DNA of 32,866 nucleotides from Pasteurellaceae bacterium (lineage in GTDB: Bacteria; Pseudomonadota; Gammaproteobacteria; Enterobacterales; Pasteurellaceae), in contig JAUMYT010000020.1 in the NCBI GenBank assembly GCA_030528525.1, positions 1-32,866 on the forward strand. The letters run 5' to 3'. The notes below the pieces were generated by a model. It did not search any database. It had not been told where the DNA came from and saw nothing but the letters and a program-made list of their open reading frames with translations. This document shows positions 9,189-17,828 of this stretch, piece after piece. The position numbers and the translations under genes were made by a program. Each line of letters opens with the position of its first letter. Position 1 is the stretch's first letter.

Positions 9189-10119
9189 TGATTTTCCTTA
9201 ACTGCCTGCGATAGAGCCACTTATGCCCAATTACGGAAAATACCGCACCAGACACCACAATTACTGCCCCAATATAGCTCATTAAATTCAATTCTAATGC
9301 CATAAAAATATGCGGTGCCACAAAGAAAAAAATGTGGCTGAAAATGATCGTGAGTACGGGGATTTGGGTCATCATTAGGCTGACATTTGACACCGTCCAA
9401 CGGCGGAGAGCTTCCGCATAACAGCCATAAGCCACAATAGTATTCAAACAACAATAAATTAAGCAAGTAAGCTGTTCTTTTGAGAGATTTTCTATTGAAG
9501 TGATCTCGGCATAAGGCATAAAAAAGACGGCACACAGAATATAAATCGGCAACAAAATTTGCAACGATTGAAAACGATCCGACAGCATTTTTTGTGCTAC
9601 GCCATAACAGAGCCAAATCAGGCTGGCGAAAATACCAATCACTAACCCTAGTGTAAATTGGTTAAACTCCGCAAAATCATCAAAGCGATCATTAAAGAAT
9701 AGGGAAAAGCCAACCAAAATAATCACAAAACCGAGTTTTTGGTGTAAACCAATTCGCTCTTTAAAAATCAATACGCCACACATCAACATCGCAAAAGAGG
9801 CTAATGGACTGAGAATTTGGCTAACCGCTGCGGGGATATAGCGTAACGACATATTAAACAGCAGGAAATTCCCTGCTAACCCAATACCACCTAACAACAA
9901 TAGCCATCGTTCTTTTGGGCTGAACGCTGAAATTTTTGGTAATCGCTTAGTCAATAATAAGATGAAAAACGTACCAATCGCTGCTGCACAAAAGCGATAC
10001 CAAACGATCGTGGTAGGATCCATCACTTGTAGTACAGGTTGCAATGCCAACGGCAAACTCGCCCATAATAAGATAGCAGTGAGTGCAAATAGAAAGCCAA
10101 TAACGGATTGATTTTTCAT
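9178..10119 (-). CDS. EamA/DMT-family transporter (YhbE-like)
   Basis: The 313-residue inner-membrane protein has ten predicted membrane segments in two EamA repeats. The first begins FLFALTAILLWASLPLALQPVLQVMDP; the second starts around LGLVIGIFASLIWLCYGVAQKML. Position between rpmA and obgE matches yhbE of enterobacteria and the corresponding Haemophilus gene; the substrate is unknown. It is followed, with an 11-base overlap, by a frameshifted paralogue that looks like a tandem duplicate. A terminator at 10138-10166 separates it from rpmA, so expression must come from read-through or from a weak promoter of its own. Confidence 0.9.
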   Translation of the reverse strand: MKNQSVIGFLFALTAILLWASLPLALQPVLQVMDPTTIVWYRFCAAAIGTFFILLLTKRLPKISAFSPKERWLLLLGGIGLAGNFLLFNMSLRYIPAAVSQILSPLASFAMLMCGVLIFKERIGLHQKLGFVIILVGFSLFFNDRFDDFAEFNQFTLGLVIGIFASLIWLCYGVAQKMLSDRFQSLQILLPIYILCAVFFMPYAEITSIENLSKEQLTCLIYCCLNTIVAYGCYAEALRRWTVSNVSLMMTQIPVLTIIFSHIFFFVAPHIFMALELNLMSYIGAVIVVSGAVFSVIGHKWLYRRQLRKINEL

Positions 10120-10137
10120 CTTGGATATAGAAATGAG

Positions 10138-10166
10138 CTAAAAAAAACCCCGCAAATTAAGCGGGG
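10138..10166 (-). terminator. Terminator after rpmA
   Basis: On the minus strand GCGGGG pairs with an upstream CCCCGC around a 7-base AT-rich loop and is followed by a run of T, an intrinsic terminator just past the rpmA stop. Confidence 0.85.
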
Positions 10167-10201
10167 CATTTAATTCTTTAATTTGAAGATATTCAGCTAA
10201 A

Positions 10202-10459
10202 TTATTCAGCGATGATGCTGACATATTTACGGCTTTTATCGCCTTTTACTTCAAATTTTACTTTACCGTCAGCTGTTGCGAATAAAGTGTGGTCTTTACC
10301 CATACCAACGTTTGTGCCAGCGTGGAATTTAGTACCACGTTGACGAACGATAATGCTACCTGCTAAAACAGACTCGCCACCGAAACGTTTAACACCAAGG
10401 CGTTTAGCTTCAGAATCACGACCGTTACGAGTTGAACCACCAGCTTTTTTAGTTGCCAT
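10202..10459 (-). CDS. rpmA: 50S ribosomal protein L27
   Basis: The 85-residue protein of the large subunit reaches toward the peptidyl-transferase centre with its N-terminus. The sequence [20 protein letters not shown] followed by [22 protein letters not shown] is the invariant L27 core, and the length is standard. The N-terminus lacks the cleaved extension found in Firmicutes. It lies 20 bases after rplU in the usual operon, with GAGGAG before the ATG. Confidence 0.97.
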   Translation of the reverse strand: MATKKAGGSTRNGRDSEAKRLGVKRFGGESVLAGSIIVRQRGTKFHAGTNVGMGKDHTLFATADGKVKFEVKGDKSRKYVSIIAE

Positions 10460-10479
10460 CTACTTGATCTCCTCTGAAA

Positions 10480-10791
10480 TTATGCTTGAATCCCAGTGAT
10501 TTTCACTTCGGTGAACCACTGACGATGACCTTGTTGTTTACGGCTGTGTTTACGACGACGGAATTTAACGATTTTAACTTTATCGCCACGACCGTGTGAA
10601 ACCACTTCTGCCACTACTTTACCGCCAGCAACTACTGGGGTACCGATTTTAACATCTTCACCATTAACGACCATTAACACTGAGTCGAACTCAACTTTCT
10701 CACCAGTTGCCACTTCAAGTTTCTCTAAACGAACCACTTGACCTTCGCTTACTCGGTGTTGTTTGCCGCCACTTTGGAAAACTGCGTACAT
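10480..10791 (-). CDS. rplU: 50S ribosomal protein L21
   Basis: The 103-residue large-subunit protein starts [20 protein letters not shown], the L21 signature. It ends with the basic [14 protein letters not shown] and VKITGIQA segments. Length and order (rplU then rpmA) are normal. The 176 bases upstream, to the nagA terminator, should carry its promoter: AT-rich stretches such as TATTTTATATG are visible on the minus strand, but no clear sigma-70 pair was identified. Confidence 0.97.
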   Translation of the reverse strand: MYAVFQSGGKQHRVSEGQVVRLEKLEVATGEKVEFDSVLMVVNGEDVKIGTPVVAGGKVVAEVVSHGRGDKVKIVKFRRRKHSRKQQGHRQWFTEVKITGIQA

Positions 10792-10967
10792 ATTTACTCC
10801 GCTAATTCATGCCTTTCGCTCTGCGTTTGGCACGTTCAAATTCATATAAAATAGGGTCGCAATTCTACGCAAAAACGATCCTAAGAGCAAGGGAATTTTA
10901 ATAAAATTTCGACTATCTCCATATTTTCACGAGAAATCAAAATTTAATCAGATAATACACAAGAAAA

Positions 10968-10999
10968 AACAACCCTCATTGTCACTATTCAGGGTTGTT
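10968..10999 (-). terminator. Terminator after nagA
   Basis: AACAACCCT (10968-10976) and AGGGTTGTT (10991-10999) make a perfect 9-bp stem with a 14-base loop and a T-run on the minus strand, about 20 bases past the nagA stop. Its shape is nearly symmetrical, so it could act in both directions. Confidence 0.85.
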
Positions 11000-11020
11000 T
11001 TTAATATGCTTTTTGCAAAA

Positions 11021-12163
11021 TTATTGTGCCTTCCAAACACCATTAACTGCGGTGCCTAGCACCTTAAATTGGTGATCAAATACGGTGATATTCGCAATTT
11101 TACCGACTTCGATTGAACCTAATTTATCATCCACGTGAATCGCACGAGCAGGATATAAATTACACATTCTCAATACTTCATCAAGCGGAATGTCGGTGTG
11201 CTGAACCATATTGCGGATCGATTCCGTCATGGTGACATTTGCCCCGCCGAGACTGCCGAATTCATCAAGGCATTTGCCATCTTTCACATAAACCGTTTTT
11301 CCAACAAAAATGAACTGATCGATATCTGCTCCAGCAGGTGCCACGGCATCTGTCACAATAACGAGCTTGTCGCCTTTTACTTTTTTAGCAATACGCACAT
11401 TGCTCCAGTCCACATGCAAACCGTCTACAATAATACCTGCGTAAATATCGCTATCTAGCACTGCACCAACCACACCGCCATCACGACCTGAACTCACTGG
11501 CGACATGGCGTTGTGTAAGTGCGTGGCAAAGCCTATGCCTTCGGCAATACGCTGTTTCGCTTGCTCAAAGGTGGCATTCGAATGCCCAATAGAAACAATA
11601 ATGCCCGCCTCAACAAACTTGCCGATGTGCTCTGCCGTTGGGTTTTCCGCCGCCAAGGTGAGCTTGGTGATCACATCGCCATTTTGGCATAGAAAATCTA
11701 CCATCTCATCGCTGGCTTCACGAATATATTCAGGACGATGCACGCCTTTTTTCGCTACACTCAAATAAGGGCCTTCAAAATGCAAGCCCAATGCTTGGTT
11801 TTGGTGTTTTGCTAAATAATCACGCATGACTTGCACCGCCACTTTCATACCGTCATCTGGAGAAGTAATGAAGGTTGGCAAATAACTTGTCGTCCCTGAT
11901 TTAAGATTGGTTTCCTGCATCAGCTCAAGCGTATCCACGGTAATCTCTTCATTGAAATTCACACCGCCGCAGCCATTCAATTGAAGATCGATAAACCCAG
12001 CGGTGAGATTCGCCCCGTTTAAATCGACTTTAACAAGATCCTCTGCCAGATCGTTTTGGTGCACAATCGCCTCAATGCGATCGCCTTTGACGATCACCGC
12101 ATGTTGATAAATCACTTTGGATCCCGTATAAATCACACAGTTGGTGAGTGCATAATGATTCAT
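11021..12163 (-). CDS. nagA: N-acetylglucosamine-6-phosphate deacetylase
   Basis: This cytosolic enzyme removes the acetyl group from GlcNAc-6-P to give glucosamine-6-P, the substrate of NagB. The 380-residue product has the amidohydrolase fold: FIDLQLNGCGGVNFN near residue 60, the catalytic-site HFEGPYL, GHSNA and THLHNAMSP metal/substrate histidines, and the VTDAVAPAG aspartate. The family's usual length is kept. It lies 9 bases after nagB with AGGAGGAG before the ATG. The pair supports use of GlcNAc or sialic-acid-derived amino sugars and recycling of peptidoglycan sugars. Expression is expected to follow the CRP-type site upstream of nagB. Confidence 0.96.
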   Translation of the reverse strand: MNHYALTNCVIYTGSKVIYQHAVIVKGDRIEAIVHQNDLAEDLVKVDLNGANLTAGFIDLQLNGCGGVNFNEEITVDTLELMQETNLKSGTTSYLPTFITSPDDGMKVAVQVMRDYLAKHQNQALGLHFEGPYLSVAKKGVHRPEYIREASDEMVDFLCQNGDVITKLTLAAENPTAEHIGKFVEAGIIVSIGHSNATFEQAKQRIAEGIGFATHLHNAMSPVSSGRDGGVVGAVLDSDIYAGIIVDGLHVDWSNVRIAKKVKGDKLVIVTDAVAPAGADIDQFIFVGKTVYVKDGKCLDEFGSLGGANVTMTESIRNMVQHTDIPLDEVLRMCNLYPARAIHVDDKLGSIEVGKIANITVFDHQFKVLGTAVNGVWKAQ

Positions 12164-12172
12164 TCTCTCCTC

Positions 12173-12967
12173 CTAGCTCGCAATATTAGCTTCTAACTGT
12201 TTGAAATACTTGACTGTTTTGACTTTCAATTCTTGAGTTGCAGGCTCATCACACACCACAATAGAACGGCGATGTAATTGCAACGCACTGATTGTCCAGA
12301 AGTGATTCACAGGTCCTTCCACACAGGCTTGTAACGCCAAGGCTTTGTTATAACCTGTAACCAAAATCAACACTTCTTCGGCGTCTAATAACGTCCCCAC
12401 ACCTACGGTCAACGCAAATTTTGGCACTTGATTGACATCATTATTAAAGAAACGAGAGTTTGCAATCAAGGTATCTTCCGTTAAGGTTTTGATCCGCGTG
12501 CGAGAACCTAACGAAGAAGCTGGCTCATTGAATGCGATATGCCCATCAACACCTACCCCCCCCATAAAGAGATGAATTTTGCCGTAAGATTTGATTTTAG
12601 CTTCATAACGTTCACATTCTGCGTCCACATCGTCTGCCATTCCATTTAACAAATTGATGTTTTGCGGTTGAATATCAATATGATCGAAGAAATTGCGGTG
12701 CATAAAGGCGTGATAGCTTTCAGGGTGTTCTGGTGGCAAGCCCAAGTATTCGTCCATATTGAAAGTCACGACATGTTTAAAACTTACTTCGCCTGCTTGG
12801 TACAATTTAATCAATTCTTGATAGGTTTTTTGCGGTGTGCCGCCCGTTGGTAAACCCAACACGAACGGTTTTTCTGCGGTAGGTTGGAAGGCATTGATTT
12901 TATCAGCGATATAACGAGCCGACCATTTGCTCACTTGATCAGCATTATCTAAAGGAACTAAACGCAT
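12173..12967 (-). CDS. nagB: Glucosamine-6-phosphate deaminase
   Basis: The enzyme converts glucosamine-6-P to fructose-6-P and ammonia, feeding amino sugars into glycolysis. The product shows LGLPTGGTP (phosphate loop, near residue 36), FNMDEY with the catalytic Asp, and [14 protein letters not shown] with the ring-opening His. Two ATG codons lie side by side (12970 and 12967). The second is chosen because it gives the MRLVPL start shared with E. coli NagB and a better spacing from AGGAGAG. It is first in the nagBA operon. Confidence 0.96.
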   Translation of the reverse strand: MRLVPLDNADQVSKWSARYIADKINAFQPTAEKPFVLGLPTGGTPQKTYQELIKLYQAGEVSFKHVVTFNMDEYLGLPPEHPESYHAFMHRNFFDHIDIQPQNINLLNGMADDVDAECERYEAKIKSYGKIHLFMGGVGVDGHIAFNEPASSLGSRTRIKTLTEDTLIANSRFFNNDVNQVPKFALTVGVGTLLDAEEVLILVTGYNKALALQACVEGPVNHFWTISALQLHRRSIVVCDEPATQELKVKTVKYFKQLEANIAS

Positions 12968-13025
12968 CATTCTCTCCTATGATTTCATTAGACGAGTCAA
13001 TTTGAAATAAAACTTCAGTCTTCTG

Positions 13026-13090
13026 ATTATAGACGAAAATTCACTTCATTTATAATCCTATTTGTCTAAAATTTGAATCAGATCACATTT
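13026..13090 (-). promoter_or_regulatory. nagBA promoter with CRP-type site
   Basis: On the minus strand a perfect TATAAT lies at 13026-13031, with only a weak -35. A 22-bp CRP-like sequence at 13069-13090 has the half site AAATGTGATCT and a degenerate second half. Its centre is about 60 bp upstream of the expected transcription start, the class I activator position. Confidence 0.65.
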
Positions 13091-13160
13091 TATTTTCTGA
13101 CACGATTGCACTCGTGTTAAGCCTCTTACTTTTCCTGTATTCTAGAAGAAATCGCCCAAG

Positions 13161-13194
13161 CAAGGGGGTGAGAAAATCAGACTTTTTGCAAAAT
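13161..13194 (+). repeat. 34-base dispersed repeat, copy B
   Basis: It begins CAAGGGGGTGAGAAAA and ends CTTTTTGCAAAAT, exactly 34 bases. It lies between the 3' end of fumC and the nagB promoter region. Confidence 0.75.
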
Positions 13195-13202
13195 AAAAAA
13201 TA

Positions 13203-13231
13203 AGGGCGTGCTAGCACGAGCAGCACACCCT
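13203..13231. terminator. Hairpin downstream of fumC
   Basis: AGGGCGTGCT and AGCACACCCT pair with one mismatch in ten, 23 bases beyond the fumC stop. There is no strong T-run on the minus strand, so it may be a weak terminator only. Confidence 0.4.
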
Positions 13232-13253
13232 CTATGTGTAGCTTATCGAGAAA

Positions 13254-14648
13254 TTATTTCAAACTGCCCACCATATCTTCAGGGCGAACCCATTGGTCGA
13301 ACTGTTCGGCGGTCACTAACCCTAAGTTGATCGCTTCTTCTTTTAAGGTTGTGCCGTTTTTGTGTGCAGTTTTGGCAATTTTCGCTGCATTTTCGTAGCC
13401 GATGTGCGTATTTAATGCGGTGACTAACATCAATGACTGATCTAATTGCTGTTTAATGCGTGGGTGGTTTGGCTCGATACCAATCGCACAGTGTTCATCG
13501 AACGACACGCACGCATCGCCTAAAAGTTGTGCAGATTGTAAGAAGTTGTATGCCATCACCGGTTTGTACACATTCAACTGGAAGTGACCTTGTGTGCCCG
13601 CAAATGAAATCGTCACATCGTTACCTAACACTTGGGCACAGACCATTGTCATCGCTTCACATTGGGTTGGGTTCACTTTGCCTGGCATAATAGACGAACC
13701 CGGCTCATTTTCAGGGATTAAAATTTCGCCAATGCCTGAACGTGGACCTGATGCCAATAAACGCACGTCGTTAGCGATTTTGTAGAGCGACACCGCCAAC
13801 TGTTTTAACGCCCCGTGGGTTTCTACGATCGCATCGTGTGTGGCAAGGGCTTCAAATTTGTTTTGGGCGGTCACGAACGGCAAGCCTGTGAATTGAGCAA
13901 TGTATTCCGCCACTTTCACATCATAGCCTTTCGGGGTGTTCAACCCTGTACCCACCGCCGTGCCACCAAGTGCAAGCTCACGCAAGTGTGGCAAGGTGTT
14001 TTCTAATGCTTTAATGCCAAAAGCAAGCTGTGCAGCGTAAGCAGAGAACTCTTGACCGAGCGTTAATGGTGTGGCGTCCATTAAATGGGTACGACCAATT
14101 TTCACCACATCTTTAAAGGCTTCGGCTTTGTCTGCTAAGGTTTTTTGTAAACGTTTTACACAAGGCAGGGTGTGTTCTACGACTTTTTTGTAGGCTGCGA
14201 TATGCATTGCGGTTGGGTAGGTGTCGTTTGACGATTGGGATTTATTCACATCATCATTTGGGTGAATGATCGATTTTTCGCCCAATTTTCCACCATTAAG
14301 CACGTGAGCACGGTTTGCCACCACTTCATTTACGTTCATATTAGACTGCGTGCCAGAACCCGTTTGCCAAATCACCAGAGGGAATTCGCCATCTAATTGG
14401 TTAGCCAAAATTTCATCACAAGCTTTGGCGATCAAATCACGTTTTTCCACAGGCAGAACGCCTAAATCGTGGTTGGCAAAGGCTGCCGCTTTTTTCAAAT
14501 AACCGAAAGCTTCAATAATTTCTGCTGGCATTGAGCCTTCAGGTCCGATTTTGAAGTTATTGCGAGAACGCTCGGTTTGAGCCGCCCAATAACGATCCGC
14601 TGGCACTTTCACTTCGCCCATTGTGTCTTTTTCAATACGAAATTCCAT
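13254..14648 (-). CDS. fumC: Fumarate hydratase, class II
   Basis: FumC interconverts fumarate and L-malate without an iron-sulphur cluster and is oxidant-stable. The 464-residue product carries the superfamily signature [11 protein letters not shown], the substrate-binding segments [12 protein letters not shown] and [11 protein letters not shown], and [16 protein letters not shown]. The length is usual. AGGAGAAAC precedes the ATG. A TACTAT on the minus strand (14690-14695) is a plausible -10. It is followed by a hairpin and copy B of the 34-base repeat. Confidence 0.96.
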   Translation of the reverse strand: MEFRIEKDTMGEVKVPADRYWAAQTERSRNNFKIGPEGSMPAEIIEAFGYLKKAAAFANHDLGVLPVEKRDLIAKACDEILANQLDGEFPLVIWQTGSGTQSNMNVNEVVANRAHVLNGGKLGEKSIIHPNDDVNKSQSSNDTYPTAMHIAAYKKVVEHTLPCVKRLQKTLADKAEAFKDVVKIGRTHLMDATPLTLGQEFSAYAAQLAFGIKALENTLPHLRELALGGTAVGTGLNTPKGYDVKVAEYIAQFTGLPFVTAQNKFEALATHDAIVETHGALKQLAVSLYKIANDVRLLASGPRSGIGEILIPENEPGSSIMPGKVNPTQCEAMTMVCAQVLGNDVTISFAGTQGHFQLNVYKPVMAYNFLQSAQLLGDACVSFDEHCAIGIEPNHPRIKQQLDQSLMLVTALNTHIGYENAAKIAKTAHKNGTTLKEEAINLGLVTAEQFDQWVRPEDMVGSLK

Positions 14649-14742
14649 CGTGTTTCTCCTAAGAAATAGTCATCAAAAATAACTTGAAAATAGTACCACT
14701 CTCGCGTTAATAAAGGAAATTTCACCCGTGACTTTTTGTTGG

Positions 14743-14764
14743 TTTTGTGAGGTAGATCATAATT
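14743..14764 (-). promoter_or_regulatory. Candidate CRP site upstream of fumC
   Basis: TGTGA-N6-TCATA is a near match to the CRP consensus TGTGA-N6-TCACA. It is centred about 70 bp upstream of the start expected from the TACTAT at 14690-14695, an accepted class I spacing. It overlaps the msrQ stop codon. Confidence 0.4.
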
Positions 14765-15338
14765 TACAAAAAGATTTCAAACTCCAACCAACAATCCCCA
14801 CAACAACTCCCCCAATTACAATCGGAGCAAGTGTCACACTTTTCACTGACCAATAATAATGCACAAAGGCAGTAACAATCGCCACATACGCCCATTGATG
14901 AATGCTGAACCAGTGTTTGCCTAGTTTCTGCTTTAACGCTGGCAGGGAGGTGATTGCCATTACAAACAGAATCAAAAACGCAATTGCCCCGAAAATCAGG
15001 TACGGGCGAATGGTTAATTCGCTGAAAAACAGATTGAAATCAAACCCCAATTCTAAAAACAGAAAACTGGCAATGTGTAAACTCGCCCACGCAAATGCCC
15101 AGAGTCCAAGGGGGCGGCGTAAAATCTGATATTGGTTTTTGTTGAGCAGCTGTAACACAATGCCCAGCAAAAACATCAAGCAGAAAATGATGATAGCGGT
15201 ATAGCCGAGAAAGTGTTCGAGTTCTTTGATGGGATCGGCACCGAATGCGGTTTCATCGCCGATCGCCAGCACGTAGCCCAGCCAAACCAATGGCAAGGCA
15301 CAACCGAAGTGAATGAGAAAACGTAATCGCCCTAACAT
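14757..15338 (-). CDS. msrQ: Heme-binding membrane subunit of the methionine sulfoxide reductase system
   Basis: MsrQ is the inner-membrane b-type cytochrome that passes electrons from the respiratory chain to periplasmic MsrP. The 193 residues form about six membrane helices. Heme-ligand histidines are expected in ELEHFLGY, SLHIASF, SIHQWAYV and TAFVHYYW, in agreement with the YedZ/ferric-reductase-like fold. Its ATG shares one base with the msrP stop (TGATG), so translation is coupled. The partner gene directly upstream makes the assignment firm. Confidence 0.93.
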   Translation of the reverse strand: MLGRLRFLIHFGCALPLVWLGYVLAIGDETAFGADPIKELEHFLGYTAIIIFCLMFLLGIVLQLLNKNQYQILRRPLGLWAFAWASLHIASFLFLELGFDFNLFFSELTIRPYLIFGAIAFLILFVMAITSLPALKQKLGKHWFSIHQWAYVAIVTAFVHYYWSVKSVTLAPIVIGGVVVGIVGWSLKSFCKL

Positions 15339-16291
15339 CAGTAATTCACTCGCAAATCTAAGTCTTTGTACAGGTGGGCGACTTCCTGCTCATAGCCGTT
15401 AAACATCAACGTTGGCTGGCGTTTGACGTTGAGCAAACCGCCTGCCCCGATCACGCGTTCAGAGGCTTGAGACCAACGTGGGTGATCGACATTCGGATTT
15501 ACGTTGGCATAAAACCCGTACTCTTGTGGAGCAAGGCTCTCCCAGGTGGTGCGTGGGCGAGTTTCAGACAAGGTAATTTTGACAATGGATTTAATGCTCT
15601 TAAAGCCATATTTCCACGGCACCACAAGGCGAATCGGTGCCCCGTTTTGTGGTGGTAACGCTTTGCCGTACAAACCGACGGACATCAGCGTTAAAGGGTG
15701 CATCGCTTCGGCAATGGTTAGCCCTTCGGTGTAAGGGTAGTTGATTCCGCCACCAAAAAAGCGGTTTTTCTGCCCTGGCATCTGTTCGGGATCGTATAAG
15801 GTGTGGAACACCACATATTTCGCTTTGCTAGTTGGTTTCGCTTTGGCAAGCAATTTGTTCAACTCAAAGCCAATCCACGGCACCACCATTGACCACGCCT
15901 CAACGCAGCGGAAGCGGTAAATTCGTTCTTCAAGGGGAAATTGGCTGAACAGTTGGTCGTAATCCAAGGTAAATGGATTTTCCACTTCACCACCAATTTC
16001 GACCTGCCACGGATTGACCTTAAAATTTTTAGCATATTGAGCAGGTGATCCTTTATCCACGCCAAATTCGTAGAAATTGTTATAGCCTGTCACTTTGTTT
16101 TCAGGGGTTAAAATCAGATCGGACGGTTCGGCTTGTGTAAAATTGAGCTTAGCAAGCGGTGAGTTTGGCTCGGCAAAACCCAAATTTGGCAAACTGGCTG
16201 CCGCTGCCCCTAAACCCATTGCTTGAATAATTTTCCGCCGTTGATAGAAAATCTCTTCAGGTGTCACATCATTTTCGGTGAATTTTCTCAT
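15338..16291 (-). CDS. msrP: Periplasmic methionine sulfoxide reductase, molybdopterin subunit
   Basis: MsrP repairs oxidised methionines in envelope proteins after hypochlorous-acid-type stress. The 317-residue product has a twin-arginine signal ([17 protein letters not shown], about 18-34) and the sulfite-oxidase-type molybdopterin fold. The metal-ligand cysteine lies in [14 protein letters not shown], with further conserved segments [22 protein letters not shown] and [26 protein letters not shown] precedes the ATG. It is divergent from the ECF sigma factor gene, and its upstream region carries the same bipartite promoter motif as hvfX. Confidence 0.95.
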   Translation of the reverse strand: MRKFTENDVTPEEIFYQRRKIIQAMGLGAAAASLPNLGFAEPNSPLAKLNFTQAEPSDLILTPENKVTGYNNFYEFGVDKGSPAQYAKNFKVNPWQVEIGGEVENPFTLDYDQLFSQFPLEERIYRFRCVEAWSMVVPWIGFELNKLLAKAKPTSKAKYVVFHTLYDPEQMPGQKNRFFGGGINYPYTEGLTIAEAMHPLTLMSVGLYGKALPPQNGAPIRLVVPWKYGFKSIKSIVKITLSETRPRTTWESLAPQEYGFYANVNPNVDHPRWSQASERVIGAGGLLNVKRQPTLMFNGYEQEVAHLYKDLDLRVNY

Positions 16292-16327
16292 CGCTTTTTT
16301 CCTTTTAAACGCAGTATAATTTTGCTA

Positions 16328-16356
16328 TTCGACAGTTTTCTGCTCGACATATTACA
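16328..16356 (-). promoter_or_regulatory. Candidate ECF-sigma promoter of msrPQ
   Basis: On the minus strand TGTAAT (16351-16356), 16 bases, then TGTCGAA (16328-16334), 36 bases before the msrP ATG. The hvfX upstream region has the same arrangement, TGTAAT-N16-CGTCTAA. A sigma-70-like TATACT at 16313-16318 lies closer to the gene but has no good -35. Confidence 0.55.
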
Positions 16357-16382
16357 ACTTTTTATTTATTGACGGGAGCTTT

Positions 16383-16970
16383 ATGTCTAACCCACCCGAT
16401 GTTGCATTGGCTCATATTTCACCACAACAAATTGACGAGATCCGCACGCAAATGCTCAAATTTGCGATGCTCCAATTAAAAGATCCCGATCTTGCTGAAG
16501 ATGTGGTGCAAGATGCACTGCTCAATGCCTATAAACACGCCCACTCATTCAAGGGAAAATCGGCACTGAAAACCTGGATTTTTGCGATTTTAAAGAACAA
16601 AATCATCGACTTAATTCATTATCGCAACCGCACCGTGACGGTATCCGAAATCTATGAAGAAGACAGCCCAAACGCCTTTTTCAACGAACGTAACCATTGG
16701 GATCTGAATTATTTCACGCCAAACGAATGGACGAGTGTGCAAAGTAGCACCTACAAACAGGAGTTTTGGACTATTTTTGAGAGCTGCCTAGAGCATCTGC
16801 CCGCCCAACAAGCACGCGTATTTATGATGCGAGAATTTTTAGAATTGAGCAGTGACGAAATTTGCCAAGAGTGCCAAATTTCCAGTTCAAATTTACACGT
16901 AATCCTTTATCGAGCAAGGCTTCAACTGCAAGCCTGTTTATCAAAAAATTGGTTTGGAGCGAAAAAATGA
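16383..16970 (+). CDS. ECF-type sigma factor (RpoE2-like)
   Basis: The 195-residue sigma factor has region 2 (about 20-85; DLAEDVVQDALLNAYKHAHSFKGKSALKTWIFAILKNKIIDL) and region 4 (about 140-185; LPAQQARVFMMREFLELSSDEICQECQISSSNLHVILYRARLQL). It lacks regions 1 and 3, as ECF factors do. It overlaps the next gene (ATGA), which encodes a short zinc-finger-type protein, the usual anti-sigma arrangement. Gene content around it (msrPQ one side, hvf cluster the other) matches the envelope oxidative/metal stress sigma factors of Haemophilus and Neisseria. A GGGAG lies four bases before the ATG. No promoter of its own was identified. Confidence 0.9.
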   Translation: MSNPPDVALAHISPQQIDEIRTQMLKFAMLQLKDPDLAEDVVQDALLNAYKHAHSFKGKSALKTWIFAILKNKIIDLIHYRNRTVTVSEIYEEDSPNAFFNERNHWDLNYFTPNEWTSVQSSTYKQEFWTIFESCLEHLPAQQARVFMMREFLELSSDEICQECQISSSNLHVILYRARLQLQACLSKNWFGAKK

Positions 16971-17155
16971 AACGAAGAATGAGCAAATGTAAAGAAATCA
17001 CCGAGCTGATTTCATACAGCAACGAATATAAATTGAACTTCCGTCAAGATTGTGCCGTCAAAATGCACCTGCTCATTTGCCCTTACTGCCGAGCCTTTAA
17101 GCAGAATAATGCACAACTTCGTTCACTCATCAATCAATTTAAACAGAAAGACTAA
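16967..17155 (+). CDS. Short zinc-finger-type anti-sigma factor
   Basis: This 62-residue basic, soluble protein starts with ATG inside the sigma-factor stop codon. It contains CKEIT near the N-terminus and the motif H-LLI-CPYC (His34, Cys38, Cys41). Together with an upstream Cys this forms the H-x3-C-x2-C pattern of zinc-associated anti-sigma domains (zf-HC2). The small size, lack of a membrane segment and coupling to the sigma gene support a cytoplasmic thiol-sensing partner that holds the sigma factor inactive. The function is inferred from position and motif; no membrane-bound sensor is present. Confidence 0.8.
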   Translation: MKRRMSKCKEITELISYSNEYKLNFRQDCAVKMHLLICPYCRAFKQNNAQLRSLINQFKQKD

Positions 17156-17161
17156 GCTGAA

Positions 17162-17188
17162 ACGGGCATTTTTATATGCCCGTTTTTT
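17162..17188 (+). terminator. Terminator after the sigma/anti-sigma pair
   Basis: ACGGGCAT and ATGCCCGT form a perfect 8-bp stem around a 6-base loop, followed by six T. It isolates the sigma operon from hvfX. Confidence 0.9.
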
Positions 17189-17218
17189 ACAAAAAACTGG
17201 CTAACCTCCCCCCCCTTG
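17185..17218 (-). repeat. 34-base dispersed repeat, degenerate copy H
   Basis: On the minus strand it begins CAAGGGGGGGGAG and ends TTTTTTGTAAAA, 34 bases. It abuts the T-run of the terminator, upstream of the hvfX promoter. Confidence 0.45.
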
Positions 17219-17271
17219 TAATTCAAGTGTCTCTGCTATTTCATTCCTTTTTTGAAAAAATTTTGTTTTTT

Positions 17272-17300
17272 TGTAATAAAGATGTAACATTTCCGTCTAA
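17272..17300 (+). promoter_or_regulatory. Candidate ECF-sigma promoter of the hvf operon
   Basis: TGTAAT (17272-17277), 16 bases, then CGTCTAA (17294-17300), 30 bases before the hvfX ATG. The same two boxes at the same spacing occur upstream of msrP on the other side of the sigma gene. A TGTAAC within the spacer is an alternative upstream box but its spacing would be too short. Confidence 0.6.
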
Positions 17301-17330
17301 TTAACCATCAAAAAAATCAAAGGAGAAAAA

Positions 17331-17804
17331 ATGGCGTGTTGTTCAATGGAGCGGAGTTCGCTTCGTCAGATTACGATGGAAGGCTTGGGATTACTCGCAT
17401 TACGTCTATTTATTGCGTATGAGTTTTTTGAAGCAGGTGTGGAGAAATTGCGGGGGGAAAATTGGTTTGGCAGCATTGCAGAAAGCTTTCCATTTCCCTT
17501 TAATCAATTGCCTGCCGATCTCAACTGGATACTTGCAATGGGTGCTGAGTTAATTTTACCTGTCTTATTGGTCTTGGGGTTGTTAACGCGTTTTAGCGTA
17601 TTGGCGTTGATGATCTTAACCGCCGTAGCTTGGTATGCGGTGCACAGCGGAGCAGGTTATAACGTATGTAGTAATGGCTATAAAATGGCTCTGATTTATT
17701 TGATTGCGATGTTCCCATTGCTGATGCAAGGTGCAGGGCTATTTTCTCTCGATTTTCTGTTAAAGAAAAAAGGCACGACCAGACGATGGTCAAAATTTTT
17801 GTAA
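17331..17804 (+). CDS. hvfX: DoxX-family membrane protein of the hvf cluster
   Basis: The 157-residue inner-membrane protein has four predicted helices of the DoxX/DoxD fold: LLALRLFIAYEFFEAGVEKL, ILAMGAELILPVLLVLGLL, VLALMILTAVAWYAV, and MALIYLIAMFPLLMQG. A Cys-Cys pair lies at residues 3-4. DoxX-like proteins regularly accompany DUF2282/DUF692/DUF2063 operons, where their exact role is unsettled; electron transfer or quinone/thiol redox has been suggested for the family. AAAGGAG lies before the ATG. It is the first gene of the operon, with hvfA 24 bases downstream. Confidence 0.85.
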   Translation: MACCSMERSSLRQITMEGLGLLALRLFIAYEFFEAGVEKLRGENWFGSIAESFPFPFNQLPADLNWILAMGAELILPVLLVLGLLTRFSVLALMILTAVAWYAVHSGAGYNVCSNGYKMALIYLIAMFPLLMQGAGLFSLDFLLKKKGTTRRWSKFL

Positions 17805-17828
17805 TGTTCAATCTGTAAGGAGATTTCT

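Noticed and set aside
11010..11021. Further copy of the 34-base repeat at the end of nagA
   Set aside because: Only the TTTTTGCAAAAT half is present; the CAAGGGG end is missing.
16862..16966. Upstream extension of the anti-sigma frame
   Set aside because: This part overlaps sigma region 4 in another frame; the ATGA coupling at 16967 and the 62-residue product are typical.
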